In this document: in pieces, positions 44,201 through 56,890 of the stretch | How positions within the stretch are numbered: position 1 is the stretch's first letter | Layout: each line of letters begins with the position of its first letter | Assembly: GCF_026212465.1 (NCBI RefSeq) | Contig: NC_080055.1 | Location: 14,461,783 to 14,525,782, forward strand | Origin: Amaranthus tricolor | Taxonomy: Eukaryota > Streptophyta > Magnoliopsida > Caryophyllales > Amaranthaceae | DNA length: 64,000 nucleotides | Reading direction: 5' to 3' | Notes under the pieces: model-generated | What the model was told of the DNA's origin: nothing | The model's database searches: none | What the model saw: the letters and a program-made list of their open reading frames with translations, nothing else | Made by a program: the position numbers and the translations under genes

Positions 44201-47050
44201 CACAATAAAATATACCAAATAGTGTTGTTAGCCATGTTTCGTGCAAAACAACCCAAGTTTGAGCTACTTTATACGCAAAGTTAAAAAAAACGCTTATAAA
44301 CCCTTAAAATCGAAACTTAACACGTAATTTCTAGCATATGACTATGATTTACAATTCTAACCACTTCAACACAATAATATATACCAAATAGTGTTGTGTG
44401 CAATGTTTCGTGCTAAACTAACCAAGTTTAAGCTACTTTATGCGCAAAAGTGCCAAAAACGCTTAAAAACCCTTAAAATCACAACTAAACAAGTAATATC
44501 TAGTATATGACTATTATTTAAAGATCTAACCACCTCAACACTATAATATATACAAAATAGTGTTGTGTGTCAAGTTTCGTGCAAAACAAATAAAGTTTGA
44601 GCTACTTTATGCGTTAAAGTGGCAAAAACGCTTAATAACCCATTAAATCGCAAAATAACACATAATTTCTACTATATGACTATTATTTTCAATTCTAACC
44701 ACTTCAATACAATAAAATATACGAAATAGTGTTGTTTGCCAAGTTTCGTGCAAAACAAACCAAGTCTACTTTATGCGCAAAAGTGCCACTTAAAAATCTT
44801 TAAAATCGCAACTTAACACGTAATTTCTAGCATATGACTATGATTTACAATTCTAACCACTTCAACAAAATAATATATACTAAATAGTGTTGTGTGTCAA
44901 GTTTCGTGCAAAACAAACCAAGTTTAAGCTACTTTATGTGCAAATGTTCCAAAAACACTTAAAAACCCTTAAAATCGCAACTAAACATGTAATATCTAGT
45001 ATATGACTATTTTTTAAAGATCTAACCACCTCAACACTATAATATATACGAAATAGTGTTGTGTGTCAAGTTTCGTGCAAAACAAACAAGTTTGAGCTAC
45101 TTTATGTGCGAAAATGGCAAAAACGCTTAATAACCCTTAAAATCGCAAATTAACACGTAATTTCTACTATATGACTATTATTTACAATTCTAAACACTTC
45201 AATACAATAAAATATAAGAAATACTATTGTTTGCAAAGTTTCGCGCAAAACAAACCAAGTTTGAGCTACTTTATACGCTATTGCGGCAAAAAGGCTTAAA
45301 AACCATAAAAATCGCAACTTAACATGTAATTTCTAGCATATGACTATGATTTACAATTCTAACGACTTCAACACAATAAAATATACCGAATAGTGTTGTT
45401 TGCCATGTTTCGTGCATAACAAACCAAGTTTGAGCTACTTTATACGCAAAAGTGACAAAAACGCTTAAAAACCCTTAAAATCGAAACTTAAACGTAATTT
45501 CTAGCATATGACTATGATTTACAATTCTAACCACTTCAACACAATAATATATACCAAATAGTGTTGTGTGCAATGTCTCGTGCAAAACAAACCAAGTTTA
45601 AGCTACTTTATGCGCAAAGGTGCCAAAAACGCTTAAAAACCCTTAAAATCTTAACTAAACAAGTAATATCTAGTATATGACTTTTATTTAAAGATCTAAC
45701 CACCTCAACACTATAATATATACGAAATAGTGTTGTGTTTCAAGTTTCGTGCAAAACAAACAAAGTTTACTTTATCCGTTAAAGAGGCAAAAACGCTTAA
45801 TAAACCTTAAAATCACAGATTAATACATAATTTCTACTATATGACTATTATATACAATTCTAACCACTTCAATACAATAAAATATACGAAATAGTGTTGT
45901 TTGCCAAGTTTCGTGCAAAACAAACGAAGTCTACTTTATGCGCAAAAGTGCCACTTAAAAACCCTTAAAATCGCATCTTAACACGTAATTTCTAGCATAT
46001 GACTATGATTTACAATTCTAACCACTTCAACACAACAAAATATACCAAATAGTGTTGTTAGCCATGTTTCGTGCAAAACAACCCAAGTTTGAGCTACTTT
46101 ATACGCAAAAGTTAAAAAAACGCTTATAAACCCTTAAAATCGAAACTTAACACGTAATTTCTAGCATATGACTATGATTTACAATTCTAACCACTTCAAC
46201 ACAATAATATATACCAAATAGTGTTGTGTGCAATGTTTCGTGCTAAACTAACCAAGTTTAAGCTACTTTATGCGCAAAAGTGCCAAAAACGCTTAAAAAA
46301 CCCTTAAAATCGCAACTAAACAAGTAATATCTAGTATATGACTATTATTTAAAGATCTAACCACCTCAACACTATAATATAAACAAAATAGTGTTGTGTG
46401 TCAAGTTTCGTGCAAAACAAATAAAGTTTGAGCTACTTTATGCGTTAAAGTGGCAAAAACGCTTAATAACCCATTAAATTGCAAATTAACACATAATTTC
46501 TACTATATGACTATTATTTTCAATTCTAACCACTTCAATACAATAAAATATACGAAATAGTGTTGTTTGCCAAGTTTCGTGCAAAACAAACCAAGTCTAC
46601 TTTATGCGCAAAAGTGCCACTTAAAAATCTTTAAAATCGCAACTTAACACGTAATTTCTAGCATATGACTATGATTTACAATTCTAAACACTTCAACAAA
46701 ATAATATATACTAAATAGTGTTGTGTGTCAAGTTTCGTGCAAAACAAACCAAGTTTAAGCTACTTTATGTGCAAATGTTCCAAAAACACTTAAAAACCCT
46801 TAAAAATCGCAACTAAACATGTAATATCTAGTATATGACTATTTTTTAAAGATCTAACCACCTCAACACTATAATATATACGAAATAGTGTTGTGTGTCA
46901 AGTTTCGTGCAAAACAAACAAAGTTTGAGCTACTTTATGTGCTAAAATGGCAAAAACGCTTAATAACCCTTAAAATCGCAAATTAACACGTAATTTCTAC
47001 TATATGACTATTATTTACAATTCTAAACACTTCAATACAATAAAATATAA
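38200..47050 (+). repeat. 11-mer higher-order repeat, unit ~1804-1838 bp, about five copies
   Basis: The TGCTAAACTAACC monomer (measured from GTGTGCAATG) occurs at 38948, 40758, 42592, 44396 and 46226, spacings 1810, 1834, 1804 and 1830 bp. A second landmark, GAAACTTAAACGTAATTT (lacking the usual CAC), gives the AACGTAATTT start at 38211, 40049, 41856, 43661 and 45491, spacings 1838, 1807, 1805 and 1830. Two of the shorter intervals are explained by visible deletions of about 30 bp: near 40501, where GCGCAAACGCAACTTAAGACG skips the GTGCCACTTAAAAACCC block, and near 43623, where ACCAACAAAAACGC skips the AAGTTTGAGCTACTTTATACG block. The array runs unbroken into the assembly gap. Confidence 0.88.
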
Positions 47051-47150
47051 NNNNNNNNNNNNNNNNNNNNNNNNNNNNNNNNNNNNNNNNNNNNNNNNNN
47101 NNNNNNNNNNNNNNNNNNNNNNNNNNNNNNNNNNNNNNNNNNNNNNNNNN
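47051..47150. other. Assembly gap, 100 N
   Basis: Exactly one hundred N separate the two satellite arrays. A round 100-base run is a common convention for a gap of unknown length, so the true missing sequence may be far larger. To the left the last bases are array A in forward orientation, cut within a monomer after AATAAAATATAA. To the right the first bases are array B in reverse orientation, starting at GTTGAGGTGG. Confidence 0.97.
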
Positions 47151-50100
47151 GTTGAGGTGGTTAGAATTTTGAATAATAGTCATATACTAGAAATTACGTG
47201 TTTTAGTTGCGATTTTAAGGGTTTTTAAGCGTTTTTTGGCACATTTGCGCATAAAGTAGCTTAAACTTGAATTGTTTTGCACGAAACTTGGCACACAACA
47301 CTATTTGGTATATATTATTGTGTTGAAGTGGTTAGAATTGTAAATCATAGTCATATGTTAGAAATTACGTGTTAAGTTTCGATTTTAAGGGTTTTTAAGC
47401 GTTTTTTGCACTTCTGCGTATAAATTAGCTCAAACTTGGTTTGTTTTGCACGAGACTTGGCAAACAACCCTATTTGGTACATTTTATTGTGTTGAAGTGG
47501 TTAGAATTATAAATCATAGTCATATGCTAAGAAATTACGTGTTACGTTGCGATTTTAAGGGTTTTTAAGCATTTTTGCCACTTTAGCGCATAAAGTAGCA
47601 CAAACTTTGTTTGTTTTGCACGAAACTTGACACACAAAACTATTTGGTATATATTATAGTGTTGTGGTGATTAGAATTTTAAATAATAGTCATATACTTG
47701 AAATTACGTGTTTAGTTGCGATTTTAGGGTTTTTAAGGCTTTTTGGCACTTTTTGCGCATAAAGTAGCTTAAACTTTGTTTGTTTTTGCACGAAACTTGG
47801 CACACAACACTATTTGGTATATATTATTGTGTTGAAGTGGTCTAGAATTGTAAATCAAAGTCATATGCTAGAGATTACGTGTTAAGTTTCGGTTCTAAGG
47901 GTTTTTAAGCGTTTTTGTCACTTTTGCGCATAAAGTACTCAAACTTTGTTTTTTTGCACGAAACGTGGCAAACAACACTATTTGGAATATTTTATTTTGT
48001 TGAAGTGGTTAGAATTGTATATCATAGTTATATAGTAGAAATTACGTGTTAAGTTGCGATTTTAAGGGTTTTAAGCGTTTTTGCCACTTTTAGCGCATAA
48101 AGTAGCATAAACTTTCTTTTTTTGCACGAAAACTTGACACACAACACTATTTGGTATATATTATTGTGTTGAGGTGGTTAGAATTGTAAATAATAGTCAT
48201 ATACTAGAAATTAAATGTTAAGTTGTGATTTTAAGGGTTTTTAAGTGTTTTTGGCACTTTTGTGCATAAAGTAGTTTAAACTTGGTTTGTTTTGCATCAA
48301 ACTTGGCACACAATAGTATTTGTTACATATTATGGTATTGAAGTGGTTAGATTTGTAAGAATCATAGTCATATGCAAGAAATTACGTGTTAAGTTGCGAT
48401 TTTAAGGGTTTTTAATCGTTTTTTTGCACTTTTGCGTATAAAGAAGCTTAAACTTGGTTTGTTTTGCACGAGACTTGGCAAACAACACTATTGGTATATT
48501 TTTATTGTGTTGAAGTGGTTAGAATTCTTTATCATAGTCATATTCAAGAAATTTACGTGTTAAGTTGCGATTTGAAGGGTTTTTTAAGCATTTTTGCCAC
48601 TTTAGCGCATAAAGTAGCACAAACTTTGTTTGTTTTGCACGAAACATGATACACAACACTATTTGGTATATATTTATAGTGTTGAGGTGGTTAGAATTTT
48701 AAATAATAGTCATATACTAGAAATTACGTGTTCAGTTGCGATTTTAAGGGCTTTTAAAACGTTTTGCACTTTTGCGCATAAAGTAGCTTAAAGTTGGTTT
48801 GTTTTGCACGAAACTTCGCACACAACACTATTTTGATATATATTATTGTGTTGAAGTGATTAGAATTGTAAATCATAGTCATATGCTAGAAATTACGTCT
48901 TAAGTTTCGATTTTAAGGGTTTTTAAGCGTTTTTTGTCACTTTTTGCGCATAAAGTAGCTCAAACTTTGTTTATTTTGCACGAAACTTGGCAAACAACTC
49001 TATTTGGAATATTTTATTGTGTTGAAGTGGTTAGAATTGAAAATCATAGTCATATGCTATAAATTACATGTTAAGTTGCGATTTTAAGGGTTTTTAAGCA
49101 TTTTTGCCACTTTAGCGCATAAAGTAGCACAAACTTTGTTTGTTTTGCACGAAACTTGACACACAACACTATTTGGTATATATTATAGTGTTGAGGTGGT
49201 TAGAATTTTGAATAATAGTCATATACTAGAAATTACGTGTTTAGTTGCGATTTTAAGGGTTTTTAAGCGTTGTTTTGGCACATTTGCGCATAAAGTAGCT
49301 TAAACTTGGATTGTTTTGCACGAAACTTGGCACACAACACTATTTGGTATATATTATTGTGTTGAAGTGGTTAGAATTGTAAATCATAGTCATATGTTAG
49401 AAATTACGTGTTAAGTTTCGATTTTAAGGGTTTTTAAGCGTTTTTTGCACTTCTGCGTATAAATTAGCTCAAACTTGGTTTGTTTTGCACGAGACTTGGC
49501 AAACAACCCTATTTGGTATATTTTATTGTGTTGAAGTGGTTAAAATTATAAATCATAGTCATATGCTAGAAATTACGTGTTAAGTTGCGATTTTAAGGGT
49601 TTTTTAAGCATTTTTGCCACTTTAGCGCGGTAAAGTAGCACAAACTTTGTTTGTTTTGCATGAAACTTGACACACAAAACTATTTGGTATATATTATAGT
49701 GTTGAGGTGATTAGAATTTTAAATAATAGTCATATACTTGAAATTATGTGTTTAGTTGCGATTTTAGAGTTTTTAAGGCTTTTTGGCACTTTTGCGCATA
49801 AAGTAGCTTAAACTTGGTTTGTTTTTGCACGAAACTTGGCACACAACACTATTTGGTATATATTATTGTGTTGAAGTGGTTAGAATTGTAAAATCATAGT
49901 CATATGCTAGACATTACGTGTTAAGTTTCGATTCTAAGGGTTTTTAAGCGTTTGTGTCACTTTTGCGCATAAAGTACTCAAAACTTTATTTTTTTTGCAC
50001 GAAACGTGGCAAAAAACACTATTTGGAATATTTTATTTTGTTGAAGTGGTTAGAAATTGTATATCATAGTTATATAGTAGAAATTACGTGTTAAGTTGCG

Positions 50101-53100
50101 ATTTTAAGGGTTTTTAAGCGTTTTTGCCACTTTTAGCGCATAAAGGTAGCAAAACTTTCTTTGTTTTGCACGAAACTTGACACACAACACTATTTGGTAT
50201 ATATTATTGTGTTGAGGTGGTTAGAATTGTAAATAATAGTCATATACTGGGAAATTAAATGTTAAGTTGTGATTTTAAGGGTTTTAAAGTGTTTTTGGCA
50301 CTTTTGTGCATAAAGTAGTTTAAACTTGGTTTGTTTTGCATCAAACTTGGCACACAATAGTATTTGTTACATATTATGGTATTGAAGTGGTTAGATTTGT
50401 AAATCATAGTCATATGCAAGAAATTACGTGTTTAGTTGCGATTTTAAGGGTTTTTAATCGTTTTTTGCACTTTTGCGTATGAAGAAGCTTAAACTTGGTT
50501 TGTTTTGCACGAGATTTGGCAAACAACACTATTTGGGTATATTTTATTGTGTTGAAGTGGTTAGAATTGTAAATCATAGTCATATGCTAGAAATTACGTC
50601 TTAAGTTGCGATTTTAAGGGTTTTTATGCATTTTTGCCACTTTAGCGCATAAAGTAGCACAAACTTTGTTTTTTTTTGCACGAAACTTGACACACAACAC
50701 TATTTGGTATATATTATAGTGTTGAGGTGATTTAGAATTTTAAATAATAGTCATATACTAGAAAATTACGTGTTTAGTTGCGATTTTAGGGGCTTTTAAG
50801 CGTTTTGCACTTTTGCGCATAAAGTAGCTTAAAGTTGGTTTGTTTTGCACGAAACTTCGCACACAACACTATTTGATATATATTATTGTGTTGATGTGAT
50901 TAGAATTGTAAATCATAGTCATATGCTAAGAAATTACGTCTTAAGTTTCGATTTTAAGGGGTTTTTAAGCGTTTTTGTCACTTTTGCGCATAAAAGTAGC
51001 TTAAAACTTGGTTTGTTTTTGCACGAAACTTGGCAAACAACTCTATTTGGAATATTTTATTGTGTTGAAGAGTGGTTAGAATTGAAAATCATAGTCATAT
51101 CTATAAATTACGTGTTTAAAGTTGCGATTTTAAGGGGTTTTTAAGCATTTTTTGCCACTTTTAGCGCATAAAGTAGCACAAAACTTTGTTTTGTTTTTGC
51201 ACGAAACTTGACACACAACACTATTTGGTATATATTATAGTGTTGAGGTGGTTAGAATTTTTGAAATAATAGTCATATACTAGAAAATTACGTGATTTAG
51301 TTGCGATTTTTAAGGGTTTTTTAAGCGCGTTTTTTGGCCACATTTGCGCATAAAGTAGCTTAAACTTGGATTGTTTTGCACGAAACTTTGGCACACAACA
51401 CCTATTTGGTATATATTATTGTGTTGAAGTGGTTAGAAATTGTAAATCATAGTCATATGTTAGAAATTACGTGTTAAGTTTTGATTTTAAGGGGTTTTTA
51501 AGCGTTTTTTTTGCACTTCTGCGTATAAAATTAGCTCAAACTTGGTTTGTTTTGCACGAGACTTGGCAAACAACCCTATTTGGTATATTTTATTGTGTTG
51601 AATTGTGGTTAGAATTATAAATCATAGTCATATGCAGACTAGAAATTTACGTGTTAAGTTGCGATTTTAAGGGTTTTTAAGCATTTTTGCCACTTTAGCG
51701 CATAAAGTAGCACAAACTTTGTTTGTTTTGCATGAAACTTGACACACAAAACTATTTGGTATATATTATAGTGTTGAGGTGATTAGAATTTTAAATAATA
51801 GTCATATACTTGAAATTATGTGTTTAGTTGCGATTTTAGAGTTTTTAAGGCTTTTTGGCACTTTTGCGCATAAAGTAGCTTAAACTTGGTTTGTTTTGCA
51901 CGAAACTTGGCACACAACACTATTTGGTATATATTATTGTGTTGAAGTGGTTAGAATTGTAAATCATAGTCATATGCTAGAGATTACGTGTTAAGTTTCG
52001 ATTCTAAGGGTTTTTAAGCGTTTTTTGTCACTTTTGCGCATAAAGTACTCAAACTTTATTTTTTTGCACGAAACGTGGCAAAAAACACTATTTGGAACAT
52101 TTTATTTTGTTGAAGTGGTTAGAATTGTATATCATAGTTATATAGTAGAAATTACGTGTTAAGTTGCGATTTTAAGGGTTTTTAAGCGTTTTTGCCACTT
52201 TAGCGCATAAAGTAGCAAAAACTTTCTTTGTTTTGCACGAAACTTGACACACAACACTATTTGGTATATATTATTGTGTTGAGGTGGTTAGAATTGTAAA
52301 TAATAGTCATATACTGGAAATTAAATGTTAAGTTGTGATTTTAAGGGTTTTAAAGTGTTTTTGGCACTTTTGTGCATAAAGTAGTTTAAACTTGGTTTGT
52401 TTTGCATCAAACTTGGCACACAATAGTATTTGTTACATATTATGGTATTGAAGTGGTTAGATTTGTAAATCATAGTCATATGCAAGAAATTACGTGTTTA
52501 GTTGCGATTTTAAGGGTTTTTAATCGTTTTTTGCACTTTTGCGTATGAAGAAGCTTAAACTTGGTTTGTTTTGCACGAGACTTGGCAAACAACACTATTT
52601 GGTATATTTTATTGTGTTGAAGTGGTTAGAATTGTAAATCATAGTCATATGCTAGAAATTACGTCTTAAGTTGCGATTTTAAGGGTTTTTATGCATTTTT
52701 GCCACTTTAGCGCATAAAGTAGCACAAACTTTGTTTTTTTTGCACGAAACTTGACACACAACACTATTTGGTATATATTATAGTGTTGAGGTGATTAGAA
52801 TTTTAAATAATAGTCATATACTAGAAATTACGTGTTTAGTTGCGATTTTAGGGGCTTTTAAGCGTTTTGCACTTTTGCGCATAAAGTAGCTTAAAGTTGG
52901 TTTGTTTTGCACGAAACTTCGCACACAACACTATTTGATATATATTATTGTGTTGATGTGATTAGAATTGTAAATCATAGTCATATGCTAGAAATTACGT
53001 CTTAAGTTTCGATTTTAAGGGTTTTTAAGCGTTTTTGTCACTTTTGCGCATAAAGTAGCTTAAACTTGGTTTGTTTTGCACGAAACTTGGCAAACAACTC

Positions 53101-56100
53101 TATTTGGAATATTTTATTGTGTTGAAGTGGTTAGAATTGAAAATCATAGTCATATGCTATAAATTACGTGTTAAGTTGCGATTTTAAGGGTTTTTAAGCA
53201 TTTTTGCCACTTTAGCGCATAAAGTAGCACAAACTTTGTTTGTTTTGCACGAAACTTGACACACAACACTATTTGGTATATATTATAGTGTTGAGGTGGT
53301 TAGAATTTTGAATAATAGTCATATACTAGAAATTACGTGTTTAGTTGCGATTTTAAGGGTTTTTAAGCGTTTTTGGCACATTTGCGCATAAAGTAGCTTA
53401 AACTTGGATTGTTTTGCACGAAACTTGGCACACAACACTATTTGGTATATATTATTGTGTTGAAGTGGTTAGAATTGTAAATCATAGTCATATGTTAGAA
53501 ATTACGTGTTAAGTTTCGATTTTAAGGGTTTTTAAGCGTTTTTTGCACTTCTGCGTATAAATTAGCTCAAACTTGGTTTGTTTTGCACGAGACTTGGCAA
53601 ACAGCCCTATTTGGTATATTTTATTGTGTTGAAGTGGTTAGAATTATAAATCATAGTCATATGCTAGAAATTACGTGTTAAGTTGCGATTTTAAGGGTTT
53701 TTAAGCATTTTTGCCACTTTAGCGCATAAAGTAGCACAAACTTTGTTTGTTTTGCATGAAACTTGACACACAAAACTATTTGGTATATATTATAGTGTTG
53801 AGGTGATTAGAATTTTAAATAATAGTCATATACTTGAAATTATGTGTTTAGTTGCGATTTTAGAGTTTTTAAGGCTTTTTGGCACTTTTGCGCATAAAGT
53901 AGCTTAAACTTGGTTTGTTTTGCACGAAACTTGGCACACAACACTATTTGGTATATATTATTGTGTTGAAGTGGTTAGAATTGTAAATCATAGTCATATG
54001 CTAGAGATTACGTGTTAAGTTTCGATTCTAAGGGTTTTTAAGCGTTTTTGTCACTTTTGCGCATAAAGTACTCAAACTTTATTTTTTTGCACGAAACGTG
54101 GCAAAAAACACTATTTGGAACATTTTATTTTGTTGAAGTGGTTAGAATTGTATATCATAGTTATATAGTAGAAATTACGTGTTAAGTTGCGATTTTAAGG
54201 GTTTTAAGCGTTTTTGCCACTTTAGCGCATAAAGTAGCAAAAACTTTCTTTGTTTTGCACGAAACTTGACACACAACACTATTTGGTATATATTATTGTG
54301 TTGAGGTGGTTAGAATTGTAAATAATAGTCATATACTGGAAATTAAATGTTAAGTTGTGATTTTAAGGGTTTTAAAGTGTTTTTGGCACTTTTGTGCATA
54401 AAGTAGTTTAAACTTGGTTTGTTTTGCATCAAACTTGGCACACAATAGTATTTGTTACATATTATGGTATTGAAGTGGTTAGATTTGTAAATCATAGTCA
54501 TATGCAAGAAATTACGTGTTTAGTTGCGATTTTAAGGGTTTTTAATCGTTTTTTGCACTTTTGCGTATGAAGAAGCTTAAACTTGGTTTGTTTTGCACGA
54601 GACTTGGCAAACAACACTATTTGGTATATTTTATTGTGTTGAAGTGGTTAGAATTGTAAATCATAGTCATATGCTAGAAATTACGTCTTAAGTTGCGATT
54701 TTAAGGGTTTTTATGCATTTTTGCCACTTTAGCGCATAAAGTAGCACAAACTTTGTTTTTTTTGCACGAAACTTGACACACAACACTATTTGGTATATAT
54801 TATAGTGTTGAGGTGATTAGAATTTTAAATAATAGTCATATACTAGAAATTACGTGTTTAGTTGCGATTTTAGGGGCTTTTAAGCGTTTTGCACTTTTGC
54901 GCATAAAGTAGCTTAAAGTTGGTTTGTTTTGCACGAAACTTCGCACACAACACTATTTGATATATATTATTGTGTTGATGTGATTAGAATTGTAAATCAT
55001 AGTCATATGCTAGAAATTACGTCTTAAGTTTCGATTTTAAGGGTTTTTAAGCGTTTTTGTCACTTTTGCGCATAAAGTAGCTTAAACTTGGTTTGTTTTG
55101 CACGAAACTTGGCAAACAACTCTATTTGGAATATTTTATTGTGTTGAAGTGGTTAGAATTGAAAATCATAGTCATATGCTATAAATTACGTGTTAAGTTG
55201 CGATTTTAAGGGTTTTTAAGCATTTTTGCCACTTTAGCGCATAAAGTAGCACAAACTTTGTTTGTTTTGCACGAAACTTGACACACAACACTATTTGGTA
55301 TATATTATAGTGTTGAGGTGGTTAGAATTTTGAATAATAGTCATATACTAGAAATTACGTGTTTAGTTGCGATTTTAAGGGTTTTTAAGCGTTTTTGGCA
55401 CATTTGCGCATAAAGTAGCTTAAACTTGGATTGTTTTGCACGAAACTTGGCACACAACACTATTTGGTATATATTATTGTGTTGAAGTGGTTAGAATTGT
55501 AAATCATAGTCATATGTTAGAAATTACGTGTTAAGTTTCGATTTTAAGGGTTTTTAAGCGTTTTTTGCACTTCTGCGTATAAATTAGCTCAAACTTGGTT
55601 TGTTTTGCACGAGACTTGGCAAACAACCCTATTTGGTATATTTTATTGTGTTGAAGTGGTTAGAATTATAAATCATAGTCATATGCTAGAAATTACGTGT
55701 TAAGTTGCGATTTTAAGGGTTTTTAAGCATTTTTGCCACTTTAGCGCATAAAGTAGCACAAACTTTGTTTGTTTTGCATGAAACTTGACACACAAAACTA
55801 TTTGGTATATATTATAGTGTTGAGGTGATTAGAATTTTAAATAATAGTCATATACTTGAAATTATGTGTTTAGTTGCGATTTTAGAGTTTTTAAGGCTTT
55901 TTGGCACTTTTGCGCATAAAGTAGCTTAAACTTGGTTTGTTTTGCACGAAACTTGGCACACAACACTATTTGGTATATATTATTGTGTTGAAGTGGTTAG
56001 AATTGTAAATCATAGTCATATGCTAGAGATTACGTGTTAAGTTTCGATTCTAAGGGTTTTTAAGCGTTTTTGTCACTTTTGCGCATAAAGTACTCAAACT

Positions 56101-56890
56101 TTATTTTTTTGCACGTAACGTGGCAAAAAACACTATTTGGAACATTTTATTTTGTTGAAGTGGTTAGAATTGTATATCATAGTTATATAGTAGAAATTAC
56201 GTGTTAAGTTGCGATTTTAAGGGTTTTAAGCGTTTTTGCCACTTTAGCGCATAAAGTAGCAAAAACTTTCTTTGTTTTGCACGAAACTTGACACACAACA
56301 CTATTTGGTATATATTATTGTGTTGAGGTGGTTAGAATTGTAAATAATAGTCATATACTGGAAATTAAATGTTAAGTTGTGATTTTAAGGGTTTTAAAGT
56401 GTTTTTGGCACTTTTGTGCATAAAGTAGTTTAAACTTGGTTTGTTTTGCATCAAACTTGGCACACAATAGTATTTGTTACATATTATGGTATTGAAGTGG
56501 TTAGATTTGTAAATCATAGTCATATGCAAGAAATTACGTGTTAAGTTGCGATTTTAAGGGTTTTTAATCGTTTTTTGCACTTTTGCGTATGAAGAAGCTT
56601 AAACTTGGTTTGTTTTGCACGAGACTTGGCAAACAATACTATTTGGTATATTTTATTGTGTTGAAATGGTTAGAATTGTAAATCATAGTCATATGCTAGA
56701 AATTACGTCTTAAGTTGCGATTTTAAGGGTTTTTTTGCATTTTTGCCACTTTAGCGCATAAAGTAGCACAAACTTTGTTTTTTTTGCACGAAACTTGACA
56801 CACAACACTATTTGGTATATATTATAGTGTTGAGGTGATTAGAATTTTAAATAATAGTCATATACTAGAAATTACGTGTTTAGTTGCGAT
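47151..56890 (-). repeat. 12-mer higher-order repeat of array B, unit ~2022 bp, almost five copies
   Basis: The monomer with GTTGAGGTGGTTAGAATTTTG (small variants in some copies) begins at 47151, 49190, 51242, 53290 and 55312. A second landmark, TTAAATGTTAAGTTGTGATT, begins at 48211, 50255, 52321, 54343 and 56365. The last two intervals of the second landmark are both exactly 2022 bp, twelve monomers; earlier intervals are inflated to 2039-2066 bp. Copies share rare variants such as TTAGAGTTTTTAAGG, TTTGTTACATATTATGG and TATAGTAGAAATTACG. The series breaks near 56890, where TTTTAGGGGCTTTTAAGCG of the expected copy is replaced by TTTTAGGGTTTTTAAGGG. Confidence 0.9.
50721..51772. other. Indel-rich patch in array B, probable consensus error
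   Basis: The segment between two homologous landmarks (GTTGAGGTGA) is 1052 bp here (50721 to 51773). The same segment is 1013 bp in the next copy (52785 to 53798) and 1012 bp in the one after (54807 to 55819). The excess of about 40 bases is spread as single extra bases, mostly in homopolymers: AAGGGGTTTTT for AAGGGTTTTT, ATTTTTTGCC for ATTTTTGCC, AAAACTTTG for AAACTTTG, GAAAATTACG for GAAATTACG. Milder examples extend left to about 49.6 kb. Such dispersed homopolymer insertions resemble unpolished long-read consensus rather than repeat evolution. Confidence 0.8.

Larger units (their letters stand above)
1..47050 (+). repeat. Satellite array A, ~168-bp monomers, head-to-tail (forward orientation)
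   Basis: The whole stretch is one tandem satellite with no unique DNA inside it. The first monomer boundaries fall at 1, 170 and 339, so the basic unit there is 169 bp; unit lengths derived from HOR spacings average 167-169 bp. About 280 monomers are present. A hand count of the first monomer gives 54 G+C in 169 bases (32%). Near-invariant blocks are a CATATG core followed by GACTA, a TTCTAACCAC block, the block GTTTCGTGCAAAACAAAC, and a CCCTTAAAATCGCAA block before the next unit. Monomer subtypes alternate in long ordered series, giving higher-order repeats described separately. All monomers I read lie in the same orientation. The size is in the range of plant centromeric satellites; that it is centromeric is inference, because no CENH3 data or centromeric retrotransposon is visible. 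Short ORFs in it are chance products of the repeat. Confidence 0.97.

Noticed and set aside
1..47050. CRISPR array
   Set aside because: The unit is a continuous 168-bp tandem repeat with no short repeat/unique spacer alternation.
46983..47228. Open frames on both strands across 47051-47150
   Set aside because: They run through the N gap, so their continuity is not real.
48464..51144. Open frames of 61 and 99 codons in array B
   Set aside because: Satellite translations; the longer one lies in the indel-rich patch where frames are unreliable.
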